Source of the DNA: Eucommia ulmoides | Taxonomy: Eukaryota; Streptophyta; Magnoliopsida; Garryales; Eucommiaceae | Assembly: GCA_016647705.1 (NCBI GenBank) | Contig: CM028335.1 | Coordinates: 14,219,905 to 14,283,904, forward strand | Reading direction: 5' to 3' | DNA length: 64,000 nt | Shown here: one piece after another, positions 1 to 12,275 of the stretch | Layout: each line of letters begins with the position of its first letter | Position numbering within the stretch: position 1 is the first letter of the stretch | Notes under the pieces: model-generated | Databases searched by the model: none | Told to the model about the DNA's origin: nothing | The model's input: only the letters and a program-made list of their open reading frames with translations | Translations under genes and position numbers: made by a program

Positions 1-1835
1 AAAATATTTTCTTCTTAAATTTATATTTTTATTTTGGAAAATAAATAATTTTTTTTTCTAATATTCTATTTTTGTTTTGGGAATAGAAATAGATTTTGTT
101 GGTTCTATTTTTTTTGGGGGGAATAAAAACATGTTTTTTAGTTTGCAGATTTATGTATGTTTCCTAAACAAAAATATATTTTTTTGTTCACAAATTTATA
201 TTTCGAATAAAAATAAAATTTTGAAAGCAAAAAAAGAGTTCATGTTCGTGAATATAAACATGAACAAAAAATATGTTGTTGTTTACGAAATAGAAATAAT
301 AATCTAGGAAAGAAAATTCTATTGGTTTTCCTGAATTAGAAATAGAAATTTGAGGGAAAAAAATCTATATAAGAAAGGAAGTGGAAATCTAAGAATAAAA
401 AATATATTTCTATTCCTTAACAAACTAAATATTCGAGGAAAAAATCTATTTATGTTCTCAAAGCGAAAACAAAAATTTAAGAACAAAATAGTTTTAGTTG
501 TTGGTAGATTTTGAATATTTTCCACGTGAGATATTACTCATTGTTTCTAGTTATTCTTTCTAAATAAATTATTATTCGGCATATATTGTGAATGAATTTG
601 ATCTAAAAAATGATATGTAAAATACTCTTATTTCATTATATTTCTTTAAGCATACAAGAACAACCAAAAAAGATAATTGCATTGTGATTCCATCGATAAA
701 TCCATTCAATTTTTTCTCTCATTTTTTTACTTATTCGATTTCATTTCACCCTTATTTCTTATGCTTCACCTGCTTTGGGAGTCGTAATAATGAGAGTCCT
801 TTACATATATATATATATATATATTTCCTTGAGATTTCAGGTCTCGCATTTATTATGTTTCTGTCCCTATTTCCTGCTTTGCTCAGATACTTATTCTGAC
901 ATCCGAGTGACTTCATTGAGGAATACTTTGATTGGTCTTTCTACATGTTTCTAGTGAACAACATATATATTCTTTCTTTTCTATGCTCTATTTTATTTAT
1001 TTAATTGTTGATATTTTTATTTATTTACAAAAATTAAAATTGTATGTGATATTTATTTATCTAATTTCCTAAAATTTTTCTGACAATATGATCCTAAAAT
1101 TACATTTAATAATTATTTTTTTTTTTTATAAAAAATCAGATGGGAAAAGAAATGAAAAGACAATAAGACATAGACAGATCAAAGCTTAGAAGTGAGTTGC
1201 CATAAAGATCATCTTTTCCATCCACGTTGGATATCTCTCATGGGGGGAGGGAACATCACATAAAGAGAACCTATGTAGTTTTGTTGCCTACAAATAGAAT
1301 AAGAAGTAGCTTCGGGTAATTAAATGCCAATTTTAATGGTATTTTTGGTTTGCTATATTTAAATTATTTTTTGTCGATTCAATTCTTATTCCATATTTTT
1401 ATTTTATTTTATTTTATTGTGTTTTTTTTTTTTGGTTCTTTTTTTGGGGGGTTATGGCGTGCAAGTTACACATTAAAATTGTTATGAACCATAAAGTCCC
1501 TTTCGTAACTTTGAAATGGTGTTTTTTTAAGTCATTGTTTGTGACTCGACGATTATTATACGATAATTGAGCAAAATAAAAGATTGGCGAGGTCCCTACG
1601 TGGCTCTTAATAATAGAATTCTCACATTACTTCAAATAAATAAAAAATTAATAAAAACTCAAAAATATTGTTAGACAAGTAATGATTTTTTTTTTTGCAT
1701 TTTTAGACCAAATTATTTGTAGGATTTAATTTTCAATTGGAATGTTTAAAGGCAAGACCCGTAGGCCGCGCTCAAGTATTATGGACAGTAAATAGGACAA
1801 TGGTTATAAATTAAATAACAATTTTTTTTATCATT
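1..1835. other. AT-rich intergenic DNA, no gene seen
   Basis: No coding region is recognisable. The first 500 bases are A/T-rich with repeated variants of 'aaatagaaat' and 'gaataaaaa' on both strands, which suggests an old inverted-repeat element. A short (TA)n run lies at about 804-822. Open frames here are short and of biased composition. Confidence 0.6.
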
Positions 1836-1838
1836 TAC

Positions 1839-2531
1839 ACCTCCGTTATTTTGTCGAAAATCATAAACCTTCCATATCATTTGCAAAATATTAGTCAACC
1901 TCTTGTCATTTTGGACAAACACCGTTTAGTTTCCCTCTAGGTCAAAAATTACTAAAATTTAAATTGTAATGACAATTTTATCCCTAATAATTAAAAATTA
2001 AAATACACAAATATTTCTTTATTGTGTGTGTTTTTTTTTTTTTTAATATTGTCTGCCCTCCCCTCCTCTTTTTCTTCTCCGGCAAGTAGCCACCTCAGAC
2101 GCCGGAGATGATGCCAGATTTTCTCTCTCTCTCTCATCCCTTCTTCTTCCATCTTCCTTCTATTCTTCTTTCTTCTTATTCTCCTTCATTTTCTTTCACT
2201 TGTCGGGTGTTGTGTGGTGCCAGAAAAGTAAAAGAAGAAGAAGAAGAAGACAACCGACAAGGTGAGGGTAGGGGTGTGTTCCGAAAGAGTGGGGGTGGGG
2301 TAGGGGTTTAAGGGTTCTTTTTATTTTGTTTAAAAATATAGGAGTGAAAACTATTTTTTCAACTAGGGGTGTTAGTAAGTTTTTTAAAAAATAAAATAAA
2401 AAATATGTATATTTTTAAAAATAGTCGTAAGGGCATTTGTGTGTCTATTTACACAGAATATTCAGTAAAATTGGTTAACTAGCATTTAGCAAATAATATG
2501 GGAAATTTATGATTTTGGCAGAATAACAGGA
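1839..2531. mobile_element. MITE-like element with ~60-bp imperfect terminal inverted repeats
   Basis: The left arm (about 1839-1900, beginning ACCTCCGTTATTTTG) is the imperfect reverse complement of the right arm (about 2473-2531, ending GAATAACAGG). Both arms share inverted matches to 'aaatcataaa' and 'atttgcaaaatattagt'. The roughly 570-bp interior has a pyrimidine-rich run (2050-2200) and a GAA run (2232-2250) and no recognisable coding. No clear target duplication was found, so the superfamily (Mutator-like is possible) is left open. Confidence 0.45.
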
Positions 2532-2539
2532 AAAATAAC

Positions 2540-3607
2540 TAGTAAAAATCCATTAAATAAAACCACACGTGCATTGTTGTTCAACCAGCAAGCTTAGGCT
2601 CGAGGCTTGAAGCCTTGTGGAAGCCTTGGCTTAGCCTTTTTATATTTTTGAGGGAAATTTTAATCCAAAAATGAACAAATCAAAACAAAGTTGAAGGTTG
2701 ATGACACTCTTCATTGGCTTTAATTTCCTTCTCTCTCTATAAAAGTAGTCATTTCCTAGCATATAGACATACAAACATAGGTTTGAATTCACTGTGACTC
2801 AGTGTTCTTGAGACATGCACTAGTTTTGTTCACGAAATTTATGAATTAGCATTGGTATCAAAATTTATAATTGTTGTATCGTGTATGACAGACACTCATA
2901 CAAACTGTCAGTACCGAAACAGGTGAGAAATCTATTTTAAGGAAATATCGCTAAACTATATTCTCGATCTACTCAATCTGTTATTATGTTTTATTTATTT
3001 TTGTAAAGGTAGTGAGATTTATGATTTTATTATTTATTTCTATTGTTTATGTATAATTAAAGTATATTATGCATTATGCACAATCAGATGTAACTTGAAT
3101 TAGATTCTCAAATTTGTTGTAACATCTTTATAGTTATATGAAATACCTGTTGGGGAGAAAAAATATTTTCTTTAAAATTTTAAATGATGTTTAATATTTT
3201 TTTCTAAATAACAAATTATTTAATTAATTTTTAGATAGATATTACCAATACACATATCGATATAGTAACAAGTTTACAAATACGAATTAGAATTTGATTT
3301 TTGGTTGTACAATATACGTTCTCTTTAGTTTTCAACTTTAACTAAATGACTAAACAAAAAGTTCAAAATAAATTTTCAATTTTTCGATTTTTTTTTTTGG
3401 GAATCTAATACTTCCATTTTCCCTTAAAAAAATTAATTTAATAAATTAATCAAAGTCAAAATAGAGTAACATAAAGTATTCTCATCATTTCCCTTTTTAC
3501 AAACATATTAGAGTAAGATAGGATTATCTTGTTTGAAAAAGATCAAACATACAACAATGGAAATTGTACTTTTTTGTTGCCAAGAGTATATAACTATCCA
3601 TTTCCTC

Positions 3608-3646
<39 letters not shown>

Positions 3647-4730
3647 AAATGCAATTTTTTGATATGGAAGCATCAACATGTGGCTTAAAAAGTGTATGTG
3701 GCCCTTTTGGTATCAAAATCGAACCACCCAGGCTATCTATTGCATTTTGCCCTCCATGGGTTGTCTTTGCTTCCTATCTATGTAGGCCTTACTCTTTTTA
3801 TTTTACATTTAAAAAAAAAAAAAATCAAAATTCAAAATAAATTCATATTAAATATTTTGTGTTATGTGTTTATAATGTTCCATTTTCATTTCAACCGACA
3901 CCTTTTTTTGCTAATTCTACACCCTTTACAAAAACATATTTATGGCAACTACTATTTTACTCTTAAAAGTATTTACACACATATCCCTTTAACTTTTTAT
4001 ATTTTATATTTTTCTTCCACTTCTCTTTCCTCCTCCCGTGGCGGTTACCAATGCCGGTGTAATTTTTCACACTTCCCCCGCCCCTCCCCCCCCCAAAAAA
4101 AAAAACATTCTGCCCCCGACCATCCCATCTGGTCCCCTGTCGTCCCACTCCATGGCCTGCCCTCATCTTGCTCCTCCTTATCTTATTCTCACTTATCTCA
4201 TCTCCATCTCTCTCTATATATATGGGTTTGGATTTGAACCCCATTTATATAAATAGAGAGAGACAACAACAAAAAAAAGAGGAGGCAAGAGTGAGACGGC
4301 CAGGAGCAGACTAGAAAGGGACAATGGTTTTAGGGGACTAGGGGTGGGGGTGTTAGTGAAATTTTTAATAAACCAAAGTGTCAAAAAATAATTTCTAAAA
4401 TAATTTTAACACGGATGAAATAGTAATTTCAAAGTTATTTATTTTAGAAATATACATTTACAAAAAAGAATGTACCCAATCTTTCTACATTTCCTCCCCA
4501 ACGATGGAGATAAAAAATATTGTTTAGAGAACTATACATTATCTTTTCTATTTTGTTTTCTCTTCAATTTTCCCTTGATACAAAAATAAAATAAAATTTC
4601 CCCGTCTTTTTTTTTTTTTTTTTCATTTTCTTTTTTATCCAATTTCACCTATGTTAGTTGGTAGGATGGAAAAGAGAAAGAAAAAGAAAAATGAGAGAAT
4701 AATATTTTTAGTCATTGTGAAGAAAAAATC
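2540..4730. other. AT-rich intergenic DNA with low-complexity tracts
   Basis: No gene is recognised. Bases 2846-2870 contain 'TTGGTATCAAAAT', which resembles a decayed initiator-tRNA primer site of an LTR element, but no LTR could be defined. A poly-C tract lies at 3610-3642 and a second C-rich/A-rich run at 4086-4105. The proline-rich open frame across the first tract comes from the homopolymer. Confidence 0.5.
3610..3642. repeat. Homopolymer C tract (>30 bases)
   Basis: An uninterrupted run of more than thirty C in AT-rich DNA. A run this long is prone to sequencing and assembly length errors and could form i-motif/G-quadruplex-type structures. Confidence 0.9.
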
Positions 4731-4734
4731 ATTT

Positions 4735-5400
4735 TTTTCTAGTATTGTTTGGTTATAAAAAAAAAATAAAAAGAAGAAAAATAATTCACTTTTGTATAAT
4801 TTAATATTTTATCCTCATATATTACAAAAAACAATAGAGATTTTATTATAAGGGTATAATTGTAATTTTACTTTCTTTTTTATTTTCCTTCATTTTCCTC
4901 TCAAACTAGTTTTAGACCCGTGCCAAACCTTTAATTTTGGGATAATTTAAATCTGTATTTTAGTTAATTGTATAAATTTAATTTTGTATTAGTGAATGAT
5001 TTTTTTTATATATTATTTATGTGAGTTAATTATGAATTATTTAGATCATCTAAAATATTTAAGAGTTTTTTCTAGTATTATTTAGTTAAAAAAGAAAAAT
5101 AAAAAGAAGAAAAATAATTCACTTTAGCATAATTTAATATTTTATCCTCATATATTACAAAAAACAATAGAGATTTTATTATCAAAGATATAATTGTAAT
5201 TTTATTCTCTTATTGAAAACTCTCCTTTATTTTCCTTTATTTTCCTCTCAAACTAATTTTAGACTCGTGCTAAACCTTTAATTTTGGGATAATTTAAATT
5301 TGTATTTTAGTTAATTGTATAAATTTAATTTTGTATTAATGAATGAAATTTTTTATATATATTATTTATGTGACTTAATATTGATCATCCATTTAACACT
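4735..5400. repeat. Direct tandem duplication, unit ~333 bp
   Basis: Two imperfect copies lie head to tail. The segment around 'aagaagaaaaataattcac' occurs at about 4771 and again at about 5104, and the order of motifs that follows is the same in both (atcctcatatattac, acaatagagattttatta, the purine/pyrimidine run, the 'gacccgtgcc'/'gactcgtgct' motif, and 'ttaattgtataaattt'). Copies run roughly 4735-5067 and 5068-5400. Confidence 0.75.
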
Positions 5401-5479
5401 TTTTGGATTTAAGAGATGGTTAATATTTAATTCTCATTCATTGTAAGGCATTGTTTTTCACTTTTAAGTTTACTATTAG
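4906..5479 (-). mobile_element. Degenerate non-autonomous Helitron-like sequence
   Basis: Read on the minus strand, the sequence at 4906-4925 gives GCACGGGT-CTAAAA-CTAG followed by a host T, the layout of a plant Helitron 3' end, although the hairpin's partner arm has decayed. A second such end (5254) lies in the duplicated unit. The far side near 5479 reads A|TCTAATAG on the minus strand, compatible with a 5' TC end. The body resembles 28740-28930 and 29886-29960, so the same family occurs twice in the window. Boundaries are uncertain. Confidence 0.35.
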
Positions 5480-8400
5480 ATTTGATGAGAAAAAAAAATT
5501 TTGATTTAGAAATTATGCATTTTTCTTCTTGTTTTTTATCCTCTCATCTTCTCTCCATAGCAATTTTTTTTTTTTTTTTCCAATTCTCATTATATTTTCA
5601 TTTTTATTTTCTTATCCATCATTTTTTCTACCCAAACAAATGGGAATGACAATAAAAATTGAACCGACTAGTAACCGAACGAAACCGAACCAAATTGTCT
5701 AGTTTTGAAATGACTATATGATTTGGTTGCGGTTTTGGCTTGAAAATTAACAATCAAAGCTGTTTTTATTTTGGTTTTGGGATAATAACAGTGAAACCGA
5801 ATTGCATAATCAAATCGTGTAACCGATATTTTAGATTTATTTTATAACATTTATACCCTCACTTTTTTATATATTTACAGTTTAAACCCAAGTATATACA
5901 TATGTTTTTTATTTATTCATACTTTAATCTCTCCTCTATATGTGTGTGTGTTACAGTTAGTTTTGTGGTTTTGTTTTATTTTGTAAAATTTATATTTTAT
6001 ATTTTAATTATGTTTTTGTTTATATATAAAAAAAAATGGTTCGCTGTTTCGTGATTTTGTTTTGTTTTATTTTTTATATTATATTGAAATTTTTTGAATG
6101 TTTACGAGGTTTTGCTGTTTTAGTTTTGTTTTTTTATGAAATTGAATTTTTTTAAATGGTTTTACGATTTTGGTTTTGGTTTTGTATAAAGTTAAATCGT
6201 TCGGTTTTAGAACCGTTTAAAAAAAATCGGTAGTTTCAATTACGATTTGGTTTAGTATATATCTAACAGTTTTAGTTTTGATTTTTGTTATATTTTTTTT
6301 TTTAAATTGAAAAATCTTAAATGGTTTCGAGGTTTTAATTTTGATTTTTTATAAAGTTAAATGGTTCGATTTTAAAATCATTTAAAAAATAGACGATTTT
6401 ATGATTATCATTTTAGTTTGGTATATGTCTAACAATTTTGATTTTATTTTTAGAATTTTTTTTTTCAAAAGTCCTATCTCATAAAAATACCATTTTATGG
6501 AGTCTTGTAACAATTTTTTTTTTACACATGATATAGTCTTTAAAAAATTATTTTTAGAATTTTGATATCTCTCAAAAACTCTCTTACTCTTATACAGAAT
6601 CGAATGGAAATCGAAACATTAAAAATCTATCAAAAGAATCAAATCTATAGAGCAAATGGATATTTATTGCTCGTCAATAAAATACAAAATTCACATTGAA
6701 TGATTTAGTAGTAAGTGGGACTGACAATTTATAGCCAAAAAAATAAAATTTCAGAAAATTAAATTATCAACCGCGTAGGGAAATTATTAGATGCAGACAG
6801 AGGTTATAATTTCCCTTCCTGTTGAGGGACCCTTTTACGAGAAATAGTGTCCATTTACTTATTGGGTCACGCCCCAATTTAAATCACCCACGCACTAATC
6901 TGTACTTGTTTCGTCATAATTATGAATGACTTGGAAAATAGACAAGGCATTAAATGGGTCATTAGTAAGACAATGACCCTTACTACCCATATATAATAAG
7001 TAAAAAATAATAAAATTTTATTATTTAGTTCTGAAAATAGTAAATTCTATAATATATATATAAATTTTTAGTTCTAAAAAATATACATTAAATATATATT
7101 ACCATTTTTTTTAAATTATTATCTCTATATGTGATCTAATTTATAATTGACGGCACTCTTTATAAAAAATGGTGCACCCAAAACAAAAACCAACAATAAA
7201 ATCTATTTTGTGAATGTTCTCAATAAGTTAAATTCATAAAAATTATATCATTTTAATCTACATTTTTATTTATTTCTTAAGTAATATTTTATTATGTTAG
7301 TAGATTGATTTAGTTAATGTTTAATAAAATAAGTCATATTTGTTGGTGTTAATTGATTCAGTGAACATTCATTAATTAAAATTTAGTATCTTTTTAAATT
7401 ATTTTTAGAGAACATTTACCAATTCAAATTAAATTATGTGTTAAATTAATAGTCTTAGAAAACATTCATTATATCAAAAATATGATTATGAGATCGAATT
7501 GATTTAGTGAATGTTTATTAAATTAAGAGGTGCACTCTTTTTGAGGGTGGAAACTACAATTTCAACCCACTTATTTTTTTTTTCACCAATCACTCTTTTT
7601 GTCAAATTGTGAATTAAAATACCCCTGCCTAATGATACGGTAACTTGCTAATATATGCGGAATTATATTTCAGTTTATCATGACTCTTAAAAACGCGAAA
7701 CAAAACTAAAAAACTTTTGATCAAATAACTGAAAATGAAACATGTGAATTTTATCACAAATCTATAGTTGAAAAACTAATTTTTTTACACAATAATTATC
7801 ATGAATTCATCTTCTTTAAAATAAGATATTAATCATTTTTTTTGGGAGTTATAAATTGTATTTCATATGAATGTTACATTTAACATCTTTGTAATCTGTG
7901 TGGAAACGGATGTTGAATGTAACATTAAGTGATTAACTGTGATATTAATGTTATAAATAACATTGTTACAATTTGTGTATCCCCGTGAGTGTAGAATATA
8001 ACATATGATGTAATAGAAATAACATTAATTAATGTTGATAATAACACAAATTATATGTGTGTTAAACGTAATATGATTTATTGACAAATGTGATTTAGAT
8101 GTTGAATATAGCACTTAACTGTATTTTGATAAAATATTGATGGTATCACAAATTATACGCGTGTTGAACGTAATATAACTTATTGATAAATGTGATTTGG
8201 ATGTTGAATGTAACATGAATGTTAAACTAAAAATTTTAGAAGTATCACATTGAATGTAACACGAATATGAAATTAATAAAAAAATAGTGAGTATGATATC
8301 ATTTTGAAGATGTTTTTCAGACTAATATGAATATATAATTAGATCGTAAAAAAAATATGTATAACAATAGATATTTTAATTTTAATAAATGATTAGGTGT

Positions 8401-8620
8401 GAAACCGTTAAATATTCAATTATTATTTATGTGAAAACCGTTAAATATGAAAAATTTAAATTTCAAAAATCACGTAGGGATAAATTAGTCATACCAATTT
8501 CTGCATTTTTTAAAATTGAGACTAAACGGTTCATACAGTTTCTAAAACGTCACTGCTTGGATCATTTTAAATTATTTGTCATCAATTGATAATTTGATAC
8601 TTAATTTAGGTTTAATTAAT
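5480..8620. other. AT-rich intergenic DNA, no gene seen
   Basis: No coding region is recognised. Bases 5640-6450 repeat variants of 'aaccgaac', 'ggttttggttttg' and 'cgattttggtt' on one strand, as in decayed hAT-type or other non-autonomous repeats, but no paired ends or target duplication could be fixed. Bases 7850-8260 hold imperfect repeats built on 'gttgaatgtaacat' and 'acaaattatatgtgtgtt'; two better copies start at 8045 and 8147 (period about 102). Confidence 0.5.
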
Positions 8621-8624
8621 AATT

Positions 8625-8790
8625 ATATGATAAACATACACAAAAGTCGTATACTTTACCAACAAAGACGCCCGTTATAGCCCTCTTGTCTTATGATATA
8701 GGTGTGTATATGATAAACATACACAAAATTCATATATTTTACCAACAAAGACACTCATTGTAGCCTTGTTGTCTTATTATATAGGTGTGT
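8625..8790. repeat. Tandem duplication, unit ~83 bp
   Basis: Two consecutive units begin with GATAAACATACACAAAA (8629 and 8712) and continue through 'ttaccaacaaagac', 'tagcc', 'gtcttat' and 'ataggtgtgt'. The array abuts the left flank of the Mutator-like element. Confidence 0.8.
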
Positions 8791-8792
8791 GC

Positions 8793-8802
8793 TAGTTTAT
8801 AT
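8793..8802. repeat. Target-site duplication of Mutator-like element, left copy
   Basis: TAGTTTATAT, identical to the 10 bases at 11010-11019 in direct orientation, immediately outside the inverted arms. Confidence 0.85.
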
Positions 8803-9164
8803 GAGTTGTTTACCCATTTATTATATTTAAAAAAAAAATTACTGAGAAAACGTACTTTTAAACTTATTTACAAAATTAGTGTGACCCGGCGATCCGATCC
8901 CCGGGTATTAAAACCCGGGGTTCACAATCCCGGGTACAAGAGAATTTTTTTTTTGTCAGTTTAGAACCCGGGGTACTGTTTAAAAAAAAAAAAAAAAAAA
9001 CTCAAAGGACATTTTAAATTACTAAATATTTTTTGGCAAATTTGAATTAATTATCGGTGGTCTATCGGTATTTTAAATAAATTCATTTTTTTGTGCATAA
9101 ATTGCGTTCAAAACACTCCATAATACTTTTTACAACATTAAAAATGGACAAGTGAATGATTTTT

Positions 9165-9580
9165 AAAAAATTGCCAAAGTTAGCTAGATGAGCTGTTTCG
9201 ATGACAGCGTAGTTTTTTCGTCAATTTGGAGTTAACTAAAGATGGCCTATCCGTAACAAAAATTAGCCATTTTTTTTTTTTGTATACAAATTATGTTCGT
9301 AACATTACATAATAAAACTTAAAATGCTAAAAACAGATTAATGAATAATTTTTAAATAATTGTCAAAATTGGTCGGATGAGTTGTTTCGATGACGATACA
9401 GTTTGTTTGGAAATTTTGAGTTAATAAAATATGACATATTCATAATAGAAACGAACCTATTTTTTTTTTGTATACAAATTACGTTCATAACACTAAATAA
9501 TAAAATCGAAAATACCAAAAACGGATTAGTGAATAATTTTTAAATAATCGTTAAACTTGGTCGAATGAAGCATAATATTT
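9165..9580. repeat. Imperfect ~188-bp subrepeats inside the MULE arm
   Basis: Related segments start at about 9168, 9357 and 9545, each opening with a variant of 'aattgtcaaanttggtcgnatgag' (spacing about 188 bp) followed by 'gtttcgatgac', 'gtatacaaatta' and 'aacactaaataataaaa'-type motifs. The same subrepeats recur, inverted, in the right arm. Confidence 0.65.
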
Positions 9581-10473
9581 AAGAAATAATTAACCAACAA
9601 AAATCTCTTAAATAATCAGTTTGACCGTCAATACTAATTTAAAAGTTGGGTTTGATTTGAATCATCACTCTGGCTTTCAAATATTTCAATTTTATCAACA
9701 AGACAAGACACACGTTTGCGACAAAGATTATAAATTTAGTCACCCAACACTTTAAATTCAAAATTGAAGGTGAAAACGGGCTTTATATGAAAAAAAAAAT
9801 ACTTGACCAAACCGCCTGTGGCAGTTTGCCACACCTAGATCTCGAAAAAATACCCAAAATAAAAAAACAAATCGCCCCCAACAGATTATCGAGCGCAAAA
9901 TTATGTCTATTCAAACTTTAAAGAGCAATACAATATTTTGGAATTTAACGCCTAAAACAAAATAGATGTTTCAAAATAATAGAGATGGTTTAATTATCAA
10001 GGTGGACCACAAGATATGTCAATTTTCCCCATGAAAAAATTGCAGTACGAAAATTAGACACATATGATAAAAGGAGTGAACCACACTAGATTTTTTGAAA
10101 TTTTGCAGCCGATGATTTGAAAAAAAAAAAAAAAAAAAAGAAAGAAAACCCAACCTGGCCTAATACTAAAAAAACGAAAGTAACCTGAGGACCAGGAGAA
10201 GACATGACGGGCAAACTAATTATTTAAGAGATTTTTGTTGGTTAATTATTTCTTAAATATTATGCTTCATTCGACCAAAGCTTGACGATTATTTAAAAAT
10301 TATTCACTAATCCGTTTTTGGTATTCTCAATTTTATTATTTAGTATTATGAACGTAATTTATATGCAAAAACAATAAGTTCGTTTCTATTACGGATAGGT
10401 CATATTTTATCAACTCAAAATTTTCAAAAAAACTGCATCGTCATTGAAATAACTTATTCGACTAACTTGGACG

Positions 10474-10625
10474 ATTATTTAAAAATTATTCATTAATCCG
10501 TTTTTAGCGTTCTAAGTTTTATTATATAGTGTTATGAACACAGTTTGTTTATTTAAAAATTATTCATTAATCCGTTTTTAGCGTTCTAAGTTTTATTATA
10601 TAGTGTTATGAACACAGTTTGTATA
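10474..10625. repeat. 76-bp tandem duplication in the right MULE arm
   Basis: The segment containing 'attcattaatccgttttt' and 'gttatgaacacagtttgt' occurs twice head to tail and is almost identical in the two copies. It has no equivalent duplication in the left arm, so it arose after the arms separated. Confidence 0.85.
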
Positions 10626-11009
10626 CAAAAAAAATTGAGCTAATATTTGTTACAAATAGGTCATCTTTAGTTAACTCCAAATTGACGAAAAAATTACGCC
10701 GTCATCGAAACAGTTTATCTGGCTAACTTTGATAATTTTTTAAAAATCATTCACTTGTCTGCTTTTAGTGTTGTAAAAAGTATTATGGAGTATTTTGAAC
10801 ATAATTTATACACAAAAAAATTGGGTTTATTTAAAATACTGATAGACCACCGATAATTAATTCAAATTTGTCGAAAACTATTAAATAATTTAACTTGTCC
10901 TTTGAGTGTTTTGGGACTCAGATTCCCAGATAACACTAATTCTATAAATAAGTTTAAAAGTATGTTTTGTCAATATTTTTTTTAAACATAATAAATGGGT
11001 AAACAACTC

Positions 11010-11019
11010 TAGTTTATAT
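11010..11019. repeat. Target-site duplication of Mutator-like element, right copy
   Basis: TAGTTTATAT, matching 8793-8802 exactly. Confidence 0.85.
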
Positions 11020-12007
11020 AGATGCCATAAATGCATTTAATCATATCAAATCAGCTTACCTTTTTTTTTTTTTTTTTTTATACAAATTTGAATCTTCGGA
11101 TACAAATCTAGGGAAAGGCTAGGGGCATTCAAAAATATATGCTCTTCAATACTAATAAATGCCCGTACTAGCAAAGATAAATTTTTTATGTGGGTAAAAT
11201 CGGGCTCTCTCTACGTGTCAGCCATCTAGATCAGATCTGTCACGTCACGGGTTCCACATCGTCGACGACCTCAGCCAGCGCGAATGGCCTCTCAGGTCGA
11301 TCGGCTAGGAGCACACAAGGACCTCCTCCAGAAACCCTGTGAACACTCGGCACTCAATGGAAGGTCGGCGGGCCCAGACCGACCTGCGCCCCCTTGACCG
11401 GTCTGACCTGCCTTCGCGACAGGTCGGACCCTGGTTCCTGCCATCTACATTGAAGGGCCCAAGGTCTAAGACCTCAATTGTACCATTTACGTCATTTCAG
11501 TGGTATTTTAGAGTAATTGTGAAAATTTGGGGAGAAATTAAGACAATTAAAAATTCAAATAGGAAGTCTAGGGGTCAAATTGAAAATGTAAGAAACAGTA
11601 AATCTCAATTTAGGGAGGAAATTGACATTTAGCTTGTAAATGAAACTTTCAGGGGATAAAATTGAAAATCTTAGAAACTTTTAAAAAATTGAAAAGGATT
11701 AAATCAAGGTTGCAGGGAAGCTGGGGGGAGGAAAGAGCATTTAACAAAAAAAAAAAAAAACTATCCTATACCCACACGTCAACCGGCGGTCGGAGGAGTA
11801 GCTGGCCGGTAGAGAGTTGGAGAGAAAAAACGACGTGGCACGCTGGGAGTAAACTAACCCACTAGAATCATGCAGGGGAGAGGATTAGGAAACTCGTGAT
11901 CGAGGGTCGGGAATCCATTCGGAAAGTGAGAGGAAAATCTAGAGAGAGAGAGGGTCCGGCCGGTGATCCGATCGTCGTCGGAAGGGGTGTCGCCGTTCGG
12001 GCCGGTG

Positions 12008-12275
12008 GTGTGGGTTGCTGCAGTAGTGGGTATATGTGAATTCTTCAGTATGTATATGATCGGACAGCCTACGCACACACACAATCGTCGGCGATCGGAA
12101 CGGCACACCCACGTGAAACACACACACACACACCGGTGTGGGTTGCTGCAGTAGTGGGTATATGTGAATTCTTCAGTATGTATATGATCGGACGGGTGTG
12201 TGTGTGTGTGTTTCACGTGGGTGTGCCGTTCCGATCGCCGACGATTGTGTGTGTGCGTAGGCTGTCCGATCGTCG
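12008..12275. repeat. Interleaved direct and inverted duplication in the LTR
   Basis: A ~57-bp segment starting GTGTGGGTTGCTGCAGTAG occurs at 12008 and again, in direct orientation, at 12136. The AC-rich stretch after the first copy (about 12065-12132) recurs as its reverse complement after the second (about 12195-12270). The result is a mixed direct/inverted structure that generates several spurious open frames. Confidence 0.85.

Larger units (their letters stand above)
8803..11009. mobile_element. Non-autonomous foldback Mutator-like element (MULE)
   Basis: A 2,207-bp element bounded by exact 10-bp direct repeats (TAGTTTATAT), the target-duplication size of the Mutator superfamily. It starts GAGTTGTTTACCC and ends GGGTAAACAACTC. 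The inverted arms are very long, about 8803-9622 and 10208-11009, and similar along their length apart from indels. The left arm carries an extra segment (8886-8984) with nested CCCGGG palindromes. The ~585-bp centre (9623-10207) has no coding potential, so any mobility would need transposase supplied in trans. The right arm has an internal 76-bp tandem duplication (10474-10625). Confidence 0.85.

Noticed and set aside
2840..2900. LTR retrotransposon primer site at 'TTGGTATCAAAAT'
   Set aside because: No LTR end, interior or partner LTR nearby; a single short match is not enough.
3529..3840. 103-codon frame with a polyproline run
   Set aside because: The proline run is just a homopolymer C tract; no domain on either side.
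5640..6450. hAT-type MITE based on 'aaccgaac/ggttttgg' repeats
   Set aside because: No paired terminal repeats or 8-bp duplication could be found.
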